From assembly GCA_003134515.1 (NCBI GenBank), contig PLBM01000102.1, positions 7,105 through 42,680 of the forward strand: a DNA stretch of 35,576 bases, given 5' to 3'. The notes below the pieces were generated by a model. The model was given only the letters and a program-made list of their open reading frames with translations, made no database searches and had not been told where the DNA came from. The DNA is from Acidimicrobiaceae bacterium (GTDB lineage: Bacteria; Actinomycetota; Acidimicrobiia; Acidimicrobiales; RAAP-2). A program made the position numbers and the translations under genes. How positions within the stretch are numbered: position 1 is the first letter of the stretch; every line of letters starts with the position of its first letter. This document shows, piece by piece, positions 25,549 to 32,188 of this stretch.

Positions 25549-25588
25549 GGAGAAAGATTAGTGACTGTCCGTCGTAGGATTGTTTTCA
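25549..25588. promoter_or_regulatory. Divergent leaderless promoters of trpE and trpG
   Basis: On the minus strand TAATCT (25555-25560) is six bases from the trpE ATG. On the plus strand TAGGAT (25575-25580) is eight bases from the trpG ATG. Both distances put transcription starts at the start codons. The two start codons are only 40 bases apart, so the promoters overlap and the pair could be regulated together. No trp attenuator fits in this space. Confidence 0.5.
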
Positions 25589-26257
25589 ATGCCCGCGCCA
25601 CCGGCGATTCTCGTCATCGACAACTACGACTCGTTCGTCTATAACTTGGTGCAGTACCTGTCCGAACTTGGCGCCACCGTCAGCGTGCGACGAAACGACG
25701 AGATCAGCACCAGCGAGCTCGAGGCATTGCACGTCGATGGCGTTCTCATCTCACCCGGTCCCGGCCATCCGCGCGCGGCGGGCAACTGCGTGGCGATCGT
25801 TCATCAATGCGTTGAAACTGGCGTGCCGCTGCTGGGCGTTTGCCTGGGCCACCAGGCGATCGCCGAGGCGTATGGCGCAAGCGTCGTTGTCGCGCCGGAG
25901 TTACTGCACGGTCGAGCGAGTCTGGTGGAGCATGACGGCCTGGGTGTGTTCTTAGGTGTGGCTAATCCACTCGTCGTGGGTCGTTATCACTCGCTCGTTG
26001 TCGTGGACCAAGAGTTACCCCCGGATCTCGTTGTCAGCGCGCGCTCGAACGGTCTCATTATGGGGATACGACACCGGTCGCTCGCGCTCGAAGGTGTGCA
26101 GTTTCACCCTGAGTCGGTACTGACCCAAGACGGGTACTTGATGCTGGCCAACTGGCTGGAGCGCTGCGGCGCGACGGACGTCGTCGCCAGGGCCGAGGTG
26201 CTGAGCCGCCGCGCTGATGACGTGCGCTCGCGGTTGCCGCGCCCACGAGGTAGGTGA
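25589..26257 (+). CDS. trpG: Anthranilate/aminodeoxychorismate synthase glutamine amidotransferase
   Basis: 222 aa from ATG 25589. Class I glutamine amidotransferase: ILVIDNYDSFVYNLVQYL at the N-terminus, LISPGPGHP, nucleophile Cys in LLGVCLGHQAIAEAYGA, and the His-Glu pair in GVQFHPESVLT. It hydrolyses glutamine and channels ammonia to TrpE. In many bacteria the same subunit also serves PabB, so a dual role is possible. It is divergent from trpE with a shared 40-base promoter region. The last 25 residues after the domain are Arg-rich and lead into a tandem repeat just after the stop. Confidence 0.93.
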   Translation: MPAPPAILVIDNYDSFVYNLVQYLSELGATVSVRRNDEISTSELEALHVDGVLISPGPGHPRAAGNCVAIVHQCVETGVPLLGVCLGHQAIAEAYGASVVVAPELLHGRASLVEHDGLGVFLGVANPLVVGRYHSLVVVDQELPPDLVVSARSNGLIMGIRHRSLALEGVQFHPESVLTQDGYLMLANWLERCGATDVVARAEVLSRRADDVRSRLPRPRGR

Positions 26258-26258
26258 C

Positions 26259-26303
26259 GTCCGTGGCGTCCGTGGCGTCCGTGGCGTCCGTGGCGTCCGC
26301 GGC
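26259..26303. repeat. Five tandem copies of a 9-bp repeat
   Basis: GTCCGTGGC is repeated five times without a gap, the last copy having one T-to-C change, followed by a partial GTC. It fills the gap between the convergent stops of trpG (26257) and the peptidase gene (26309). It is a minisatellite likely to vary by slippage; it has no spacers and is not a CRISPR. Confidence 0.9.
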
Positions 26304-26308
26304 GTCTG

Positions 26309-27046
26309 TTAGTTGAACCTCTCGCCGACGCCCACGCGCGTCTCCACTACCTCGCCGTCTTGCAGCTCGACGCGGTAGGCCGCGGGGCCTTCTTCCACAC
26401 ATACGATGCTGTCGGCGACGACGAGCGTGGCCTCGATTCCCTCGTACCAGATACCAACGTGATCGTCCGTGGCGTAGGCCAGTGGCGCCAGCACGCCGTC
26501 CTTCATCAGTTGGTGCAGCAGTGGGCGCCTTTGTTCCTCGGAGTTGTAGTGCACGCCATTGGCGTAGGGCAAGAAACCGAGTCCGTTCGTGACGGGTTGC
26601 AACGTGGGACCAAAGGAGTCAGTGGTGCCACCGAGGTGCCAACAGAGACTGCCCGCCGAAACGCCGCCCAGGATGACGCCTTGTTGCCACGCTTCGCGCA
26701 TCGCGTCGTCCACACCGTGAAGACGCCACAGCGCCAGCAAGTTCGCCACCGAACCGCCGCCGACCCAGACAAAGTCACTACCGCAGAGTCGCTCGGTGGG
26801 ATCGGCCGAGGGTTGCGGGAAGAGTTTGAGCTCGGTGACATCGCAGCCCGCCACGTTGAAGGCTTCGTAGGACATGGCGTAATAGAGGCTGGGATCGCCA
26901 CTGGCCGTTTCGACGAGACAGACCCGGGGTCGATCCTTCTTCGTTTTCGCTAGTGCGTCCAGTACCATCGTGCCCATTCGCACAGACATCTGTACCGGAC
27001 CGGCGACCCAGCCCCCCGACGTGGCGAGTATTCGCGGTGTGGACAT
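26309..27046 (-). CDS. Peptidase E-like serine peptidase (family S51)
   Basis: 245 aa from ATG 27046, with an adjacent in-frame GTG at 27049. The fold resembles class I glutamine amidotransferases. Nucleophile elbow GGVSAGS with Ser130; WVGGGSVANLLALW (94-107) forms the oxyanion/substrate loop; His166 in NGVHYNSE is the expected triad His. E. coli peptidase E cleaves Asp-X dipeptides. The C-terminus extends with a beta-rich segment (YRVELQDGEVVETRV). It is cytoplasmic, convergent with trpG and divergent from the acyl-CoA dehydrogenase. Confidence 0.87.
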   Translation of the reverse strand: MSTPRILATSGGWVAGPVQMSVRMGTMVLDALAKTKKDRPRVCLVETASGDPSLYYAMSYEAFNVAGCDVTELKLFPQPSADPTERLCGSDFVWVGGGSVANLLALWRLHGVDDAMREAWQQGVILGGVSAGSLCWHLGGTTDSFGPTLQPVTNGLGFLPYANGVHYNSEEQRRPLLHQLMKDGVLAPLAYATDDHVGIWYEGIEATLVVADSIVCVEEGPAAYRVELQDGEVVETRVGVGERFN

Positions 27047-27138
27047 CACTCTGTTTTACTCCACCTTGACGAAGCGTTCGCGATTCGGCGAAGTACTGCC
27101 TAGTATTCGATGCACGCGCACATTTTCGAAGGAGATCT

Positions 27139-28338
27139 ATGCCAACCAGTGAAGTGGACCTCGACGCCTCAGTCGACGACTTAGTGGCGGCGTTCCCTCC
27201 CGCGTCAACCGATCCCGTCGTTTTTTTGGGTGAGCAGTTCGACCGGGGACTGGCGTGGGCGCAGTTTCCCCGAGGAAACGGAGGATTGGGACTCACGCCA
27301 AGCGACCAGTCACAGGTCCAGCGTCGCCTCGCTCGGCTCGGGGCACCCAACGCTGGCGGGCGCAACATCATTGGCTACGGCATGGTCGCTCCCACCCTCG
27401 TCACCCACGGTACCGAGGAACAAAAACAGCGTTTTCTTCGTCCGCTGTTCACCGGCGAAGAGATATGGTGTCAGCTCTTTTCTGAACCGGGCGCGGGATC
27501 TGACGTCGCGACGCTCGCCACCCGGGCGCAGCTCGATGGTGATGAGTGGATTGTGACCGGCCAAAAGGTCTGGACCACGCTCGCGCACTTGGCGGCCTAT
27601 GGACTCATCATCGCTCGAACGAATCCCGATGTGCCCAAGCACAAAGGCATTACGGCGTTCCTCGTCGATATGCACGCGCCGGGCGTGGAGGTTTTGCCGC
27701 TCTTTCAGGCGACGGGCGAAGCCGAGTTCAACGAGTGTTTCTTCAACGAGACGCGTATCCCCGATACCCGACGCTTGGGCGGCGTGGGCGAGGGCTGGGG
27801 CGTGTCGATCACCACGCTGATGAATGAGCGGGTGTCGATTGGTGGCACCGTGCCGCCACGAAGTTCGGGTCTCATTGGCGAAGCCCTGAAGATATGGCGC
27901 AAGCATTGGATGACCCGGCGCGACGCGCACGCGATCGCGGTACGTAGCGATTTAATGCGCGCCTGGGTGCGCAATGAAGTGGGTCGTCTCACCAACTGGC
28001 GCGCCAACGATCTGCGCAAGGCCGGTACACCCGGTCCCGAAGGTTCGGTGGCCAAGTTGGCCTTCGCCGAGGAGAATCAGCGCACGAGTGAACTCTGCGT
28101 GAACCTGCTGGGCGCTGAGGGCATGCTCTATGGCTCGAACTATCCGCAGGTTCGCCCCACGGAATCGGCGATGTCCGGTGGCGACATGCGCAAGGCCTTT
28201 ATTCGAATGCGTGCGAACTCCATCGAAGGCGGCACCAGCGAAGTCATGCGCAACATCATTGGCGAACGGGTACTCGGGCTTCCGGGTGAACCGCGCAACG
28301 ATAAGGACGTCGCGTGGAAGGACGTTCCGCATAGTTAG
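27139..28338 (+). CDS. Acyl-CoA dehydrogenase
   Basis: 399 aa flavoprotein of the FadE/ACAD family. Landmarks are LFSEPGAGSDVATLATRA (FAD/substrate loop), WIVTGQKVWTT, the middle beta-domain, and the C-terminal helical domain with SIEGGTSEVMRNIIGERVLGLP. It oxidises an acyl-CoA to the trans-2-enoyl-CoA, passing electrons to ETF. The substrate is not identifiable; mycobacterial relatives act on steroid side chains or branched acyl-CoAs. A strong AAGGAG precedes the ATG, and TAGTAT at 27101-27106 is a likely -10. It is monocistronic. Confidence 0.92.
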   Translation: MPTSEVDLDASVDDLVAAFPPASTDPVVFLGEQFDRGLAWAQFPRGNGGLGLTPSDQSQVQRRLARLGAPNAGGRNIIGYGMVAPTLVTHGTEEQKQRFLRPLFTGEEIWCQLFSEPGAGSDVATLATRAQLDGDEWIVTGQKVWTTLAHLAAYGLIIARTNPDVPKHKGITAFLVDMHAPGVEVLPLFQATGEAEFNECFFNETRIPDTRRLGGVGEGWGVSITTLMNERVSIGGTVPPRSSGLIGEALKIWRKHWMTRRDAHAIAVRSDLMRAWVRNEVGRLTNWRANDLRKAGTPGPEGSVAKLAFAEENQRTSELCVNLLGAEGMLYGSNYPQVRPTESAMSGGDMRKAFIRMRANSIEGGTSEVMRNIIGERVLGLPGEPRNDKDVAWKDVPHS

Positions 28339-28421
28339 TTACAGGTGGGACCGACGCGAGAAACGTCGAGAACGCCTCGCTCGAACAAGTGCCAAGGCAT
28401 CAGAACGACTTGATCAAGTAC

Positions 28422-29024
28422 TCAGTCGAAACTTGGTCCATCGGTTCTCGTTCGTTTGAGCTCGTAGAACCCCGGGGTACTCGCCACCAAGAGCACGCCG
28501 TCAAAGAGTTTGCCGGCGGCTTCGCCTTTCGGGGCCGGGGTCACGACGGGACCGAAGATGGCGACTTCACCCACGTGAATGACCGGCGTGCCCACTTCGT
28601 AGCCCACCGGGTCCATGCCTCTATGGTGGCTCTCGCGCAGCGCTTGGTCGAACTCGATACTGGTCGCGGCGTCCGCAAGATCGGCGTCGAGCCCGACATC
28701 TTTAAGCGCGTTCGCGATGAGCTCATCGAGATCCTTTTCACCTTGGACGTGATAGCGCGTGCCCATCGCGCCGTAGAGGGGCTCGACGACCTCGTGGCCG
28801 TGACGTTCCTGGGCGGCGATGAGCACTCGCACGGGTCCCCAAGCCTTCTTCAGCAATTCGATGTACTTTTCTGGTAAATCACGTCCGTCGTTGAGCACGG
28901 CCAAGCTCATGACGTGAAAGTTGATTTTAAAGTCGCGCACCCGGGCAGCTTCAAGGAGCCATCGCGAGGTAACCCACGCCCAAGGACAGACAGGGTCCAC
29001 CCAGAGATCTACCGTTTGAGTCAT
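28422..29024 (-). CDS. DsbA-family, mycothiol-dependent reductase-like protein with a single active-site Cys
   Basis: 200 aa thioredoxin-fold protein of the Rv2466c type: VDLWVDPVCPWAWVTSRWLLE at the N-terminus, a helical insertion, and GTPVIHVGEVAIFGPVV with the cis-Pro (Thr-Pro). The active site is Cys13-P-W-Ala16, where mycobacterial Rv2466c has CPWC. With only the nucleophilic Cys it would work as a monothiol, with mycothiol as the likely resolving thiol. AAGGA, overlapping the M20 stop, lies six bases before the ATG. It is the last gene of the lysR-alkA-M20-dsbA operon. Confidence 0.87.
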   Translation of the reverse strand: MTQTVDLWVDPVCPWAWVTSRWLLEAARVRDFKINFHVMSLAVLNDGRDLPEKYIELLKKAWGPVRVLIAAQERHGHEVVEPLYGAMGTRYHVQGEKDLDELIANALKDVGLDADLADAATSIEFDQALRESHHRGMDPVGYEVGTPVIHVGEVAIFGPVVTPAPKGEAAGKLFDGVLLVASTPGFYELKRTRTDGPSFD

Positions 29025-29033
29025 GAGGCGTCC

Positions 29034-30428
29034 TTACTTGGCGGCGTGTGCTTCCAACACAGTAATGACGGCGTTGGTGACCCCAACCGCGGTGGGAAGA
29101 TCGAGCATCTCGTCGATCGCGTGCGCGTTGGACTGCGGTCCGCCGACGCCGGTCGCCACGAACTGTACGCCGGGGTAGCGCTTGGCGAGTGAGCCGAGAA
29201 AGGGAATTGATCCGCCTTCGCCGGTGAATCCCACCGAGCGTCCAAAGGCGTCGAGCGACGCTCGCTCGAGAGCCGGCGCCAACCAGGGGGCGAGTTCTGG
29301 CGCGACCCAACCGTCGGCGGGGTGCAGCGCCACACTCACTTTGGCGTTTGACGGCACGTCGGTGGTGAGCAGGCTTTTCACGGCCGCCCCGGCCACCACG
29401 GCGTCGGCGCTCGGCGGGAGGCGAAACGAGAGTACGGCCGTCGTAAAGGGGCGCAGCACGTTGCCCGCAATGTCGGGAGTGGGTATGCCGCCCATGCCAA
29501 TCACTGAGAGCGTCGGGTACCACGTGCGCCGTAGAAGCCGCTCTTCGGCGCTGGCTCCCATCAACGCCACACCGGGCAATGTCGGCAATTCGCGCGCGAT
29601 GACGTCGCCGAACTCTTCAGCGATGTCGTGCGCTGACTTGACGTGCGCTATGGGGATGTCAGCGTGCATCTCCTGGACGAGAATGTCGCCGCTGTCGGCG
29701 TCTTCGAGGCGATCGAGGAGTTGGCGAAGTATGCGAAACGACGAAGGTACGATGCCGCTCACCGAACCGCTGTGCTGTCCCTGGGCTAGTACCTCGACCG
29801 TCACTTCGACGTTCAAAACTCCGCGTAGCGAACTGGTCACCCACAATCGGTCGTAGGTGAGTGCCCCCGAATCAAGACAGATGAGTAGCTCCACGGCGCC
29901 CAGTTGTTCGGCCAACGCATCGAGGTAGGCCTCGAGGTCGGGGCTGCCGCTCTCTTCGCTGGCTTCGATCAGCACGACGCAGCGACCGTGAGGAAGGCCG
30001 TTAACTTCCATCGCTTCGAGGGCGCTGAGCGCGGAGAAGATCGCGTAGCCGTCGTCCGAGACCCCCCTCGCGTAGAGACGATCGCCGCGGCGCACCGGCA
30101 CGAAGGGATCTAGACCGTCGGACCAATTGCCAAGGGGTGGCTGCTTATCGAGATGCCCGTAGAGGACCACCGTGCCGCCGGGGCCTGACGTGGATTCGAC
30201 CGTGACAACGAGGGTCGGAGTACGACCTTTGAGTCGGTGAATCTCGACGTCAAAGTTGGCGAGTTGGCGTTTTCTCGCCCACGCGGCGAGAAGTTGCGCC
30301 GCTTGCTCTAAGTACCCGTGATCTTCCCAATCGGCGTCGAACATCGGTGATAAAGCGGGAATTGCCCCGAACTCGCTCAGCGTTTCGAGGGCGTCGCGTT
30401 CGAAGTCACTGAGAGAAAGGAGAGCCAC
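29034..30428 (-). CDS. M20 family metallopeptidase (dipeptidase-like)
   Basis: 464 aa from the GTG at 30428. A longer frame to 30590 would overlap the whole end of the glycosylase gene and adds only non-family sequence. Di-zinc ligands by motif: His92 and Asp94 in LYGHLDKQPP, bridging Asp125 in ARGVSDDGYA, general-base Glu158 and ligand Glu159 in EASEESGSPD, and C-terminal NAHAIDE. The dimerisation/lid domain is inserted at about 215-370. Relatives cleave dipeptides or small amides; the substrate is unknown. It starts ten bases after the glycosylase stop with no clear ribosome-binding site, so translation may depend on coupling. Confidence 0.9.
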   Translation of the reverse strand: MALLSLSDFERDALETLSEFGAIPALSPMFDADWEDHGYLEQAAQLLAAWARKRQLANFDVEIHRLKGRTPTLVVTVESTSGPGGTVVLYGHLDKQPPLGNWSDGLDPFVPVRRGDRLYARGVSDDGYAIFSALSALEAMEVNGLPHGRCVVLIEASEESGSPDLEAYLDALAEQLGAVELLICLDSGALTYDRLWVTSSLRGVLNVEVTVEVLAQGQHSGSVSGIVPSSFRILRQLLDRLEDADSGDILVQEMHADIPIAHVKSAHDIAEEFGDVIARELPTLPGVALMGASAEERLLRRTWYPTLSVIGMGGIPTPDIAGNVLRPFTTAVLSFRLPPSADAVVAGAAVKSLLTTDVPSNAKVSVALHPADGWVAPELAPWLAPALERASLDAFGRSVGFTGEGGSIPFLGSLAKRYPGVQFVATGVGGPQSNAHAIDEMLDLPTAVGVTNAVITVLEAHAAK

Positions 30429-30438
30429 GCTTGCGAGG

Positions 30439-31068
30439 TTACTTTGCGCGTGCCAGGCCCACGGCCTCCCAGCAGTACCACGCCACGTCAGAGCGAACGC
30501 CAGCGAAGACGTCGCCTTCACTTCGCAGATCTCTCTCGCTGATGAGTTCGTCGAGTTCGTGCACGATCGACCAGCCATTGCGCACGCCAAAGTCGCCCGC
30601 CGGCCACACGTCGTGGCGCGCCAGGGTGTGCATCAAGTACATCTGCGCGGTCCAGGGACCCACGCCACGCACGGCTACCACGTCGACAAGGACGTCGTGA
30701 TCGCTCATTTTGCCGTGTCGGGCCAATTGAATGCGTCCGTCAAGGGTGCGCGCGGCCAAGTCCAACATCGCGGCCGCTTTCGCGTTCGACAGCCCGACAG
30801 CGCGCAATCTCTCATGACCCGCGCTCGTGATCGTTTCGGCGCTGACGGTGCCGTCGCACAGGTCGATCACGCGCTGGTGAATCGTATTGGCCGCCTTGCC
30901 CGCCAGTAGCTGGTAGGTGATCGAACGGGCCAATGTTGGAAAGCGTTGCGCGACGGCGGCACTGCGCCGAGGCGGCGGCGGACCCACTTCCTTGATGAGT
31001 TTCTTAAAGGCTCGGTCACGTTTCACGATCGAAGCAGCGATCTCTTGGCGCGACAAGGGTGCGGGCAC
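30439..31068 (-). CDS. DNA-3-methyladenine glycosylase II (AlkA-like)
   Basis: 209 aa HhH-GPD DNA glycosylase. The helix-hairpin-helix is VAVRGVGPWTAQMYLMH (131-147) and the catalytic Asp is Asp159 in WPAGDFGVRNGW. No Cys4 iron-sulphur cluster is present, consistent with AlkA rather than Nth/MutY. It excises alkylated purines in base-excision repair. The GTG start is seven bases after the lysR stop. Confidence 0.92.
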   Translation of the reverse strand: MPAPLSRQEIAASIVKRDRAFKKLIKEVGPPPPRRSAAVAQRFPTLARSITYQLLAGKAANTIHQRVIDLCDGTVSAETITSAGHERLRAVGLSNAKAAAMLDLAARTLDGRIQLARHGKMSDHDVLVDVVAVRGVGPWTAQMYLMHTLARHDVWPAGDFGVRNGWSIVHELDELISERDLRSEGDVFAGVRSDVAWYCWEAVGLARAK

Positions 31069-31075
31069 CCTATGA

Positions 31076-32005
31076 CTATTGCAGAGAAGTCGCCGAGGGC
31101 AGGTAGACGCCTTGGGGCACGTTCGTGGCGTTCGCGACGACGTCGAGTAGCAGCGCGTGGATGGCCCTTACTGGCGCCGCGGGAAAGCCGAACTGCCGAG
31201 TCGCGAGAACGACGCGCCGTTTGGCGATGTTTTCGATAGGTAAGGCCACGAAGTTGGCTCGAAGGTGAGGTGACAACATGGTGGCCGGCAAGATTGATGG
31301 TCCGTGGCCGTCGAAGGTCATCGACGCGATCGTCCGGATGCCGTCCAATTCGATTGAGGGGTTCAACTCAACACCAACTTGGTGAGCCGCTTCGTCGATC
31401 TCGCGGCGAATGGGCGTGCCGCGCATTGGGAGAAGGATCTCGTAGTGGGCGAGGGTTGAAAAAGAGAGGGGACCCTTCAGCTGGGCGAGGGGATGATCGC
31501 GCGCGGCGATCACGACGAGATCTTCTGTAAAGAGATCGACCTCGGTGAGTTCATCAGCTTTGACGGGCCACGCGAGTACCGCCAGGTCGAGTTGGCCGTT
31601 GACGAGGCGCGGCTCGAGCGCCGAGTTGGTTCCTTCACTTATTTGAAGGTTTATATGCGAGTACCGCTGTCGCAAATTCTCCAGTAGTAATGGCACGATC
31701 CAGCGCCCCGCCGTGCCGATCATCCCGAGGGTCACTTGACCGTAGATGTCCGCGTTGAGTTCGGAAACGTCCGAAGCGATCGCGCGTAACTCAACAAGAA
31801 TTCGCTGCGCGCGCCCTACAACAATCGCGCCTGATTCGGTCAAGTTTCCCGTGGCCCGATCGACCAACTCAGTGGCGAGCTCGCGTTCCAGTCGGGCCAC
31901 GCGGTTCGAGATATTGGACTGCACGGTGCCGAGCGCCTCAGCGGCGCGAGAGAAGGTGCCGTGTTCACTAATGCTGATCAAGGCCTCTAACTGGCGAAAC
32001 TCCAT
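31076..32005 (-). CDS. LysR-family transcriptional regulator
   Basis: 309 aa from ATG 32005; a frame open to 32323 runs through the small RNA and is not coding. Winged HTH at 1-60 (MEFRQLEALISISEHGTFSRAAEALGTVQSNISNRVARLE), linker helix, then a periplasmic-binding-type effector domain (about 90-295). It heads the operon with alkA, the M20 peptidase and dsbA. A TATAGT -10 lies exactly six bases upstream of the ATG, and an ATAC-N9-GTAT inverted repeat overlaps it, a typical arrangement for autorepression. The effector is unknown; targets may include the divergent small RNA. Confidence 0.92.
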   Translation of the reverse strand: MEFRQLEALISISEHGTFSRAAEALGTVQSNISNRVARLERELATELVDRATGNLTESGAIVVGRAQRILVELRAIASDVSELNADIYGQVTLGMIGTAGRWIVPLLLENLRQRYSHINLQISEGTNSALEPRLVNGQLDLAVLAWPVKADELTEVDLFTEDLVVIAARDHPLAQLKGPLSFSTLAHYEILLPMRGTPIRREIDEAAHQVGVELNPSIELDGIRTIASMTFDGHGPSILPATMLSPHLRANFVALPIENIAKRRVVLATRQFGFPAAPVRAIHALLLDVVANATNVPQGVYLPSATSLQ

Positions 32006-32011
32006 GTATCT

Positions 32012-32031
32012 ACTATACAGATGTAAAGTAT
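32012..32031. promoter_or_regulatory. lysR leaderless promoter and probable LysR operator
   Basis: TATAGT on the minus strand (32012-32017) is six bases from the lysR ATG. ATAC-N9-GTAT at 32015-32031 overlaps it and is a LysR-type box by geometry. A partial direct repeat (TAGTAGA/TAGTAGAGATAC) is also present. The box lies 14 bases upstream of the -35 of the rightward small RNA, so it could control both. Confidence 0.5.
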
Positions 32032-32044
32032 CTCTACTATTCGC

Positions 32045-32073
32045 TTGCCAGATACTTGTTAGAACGCCATACT
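32045..32073 (+). promoter_or_regulatory. Promoter of the 6C-type small RNA
   Basis: TTGCCA (32045-32050), 17 bases, then CATACT (32068-32073). Spacing is optimal and would start transcription at about 32080, just before the C-rich hairpins. Found by eye. Confidence 0.55.
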
Positions 32074-32079
32074 GATGGA

Positions 32080-32160
32080 AGCCTGCTTTACTCAAACCCC
32101 CCCATTGAGTAACACCAAGGTTTTGTAAAAGGACCAACCGCCCCCCGGTTGGTCCTTTTG
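32080..32160 (+). ncRNA. 6C-type small RNA
   Basis: About 80 nt, non-coding. Two hairpins both have C-rich loops. The first is TTACTCAA (32088-32095) / TTGAGTAA (32105-32112) with loop ACCCCCCCA (seven C). The second is AAAAGGACCAACC (32127-32139) / GGTTGGTCCTTTT (32147-32159) with loop GCCCCCC (six C), which doubles as the intrinsic terminator. Two stem-loops each with six or more C is the definition of the actinobacterial 6C RNA. In mycobacteria 6C RNA is reported to regulate messages by pairing its C-rich loops with G-rich sites. It lies between leftward lysR and rightward murT, with its own promoter. Confidence 0.85.
32127..32159. terminator. Rho-independent terminator of the 6C RNA
   Basis: Perfect 13-bp stem with a seven-base C-rich loop, an A4 run opening the 5' arm and a T4 run closing the 3' arm. 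It can act in both directions, and it separates the small RNA from murT, which starts 30 bases later. Confidence 0.85.
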
Positions 32161-32188
32161 CCGCATAGGTGTTGTTAGCGTTGCGCTC

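Noticed and set aside
26259-26303. Short CRISPR-like repeat
   Set aside because: The units are contiguous 9-mers without spacers and no cas genes are nearby.
26058-26402. Minus-strand frame encoding a DATDAT repeat peptide
   Set aside because: It arises from the 9-bp tandem repeat and overlaps trpG and the peptidase gene; both of those are certain.
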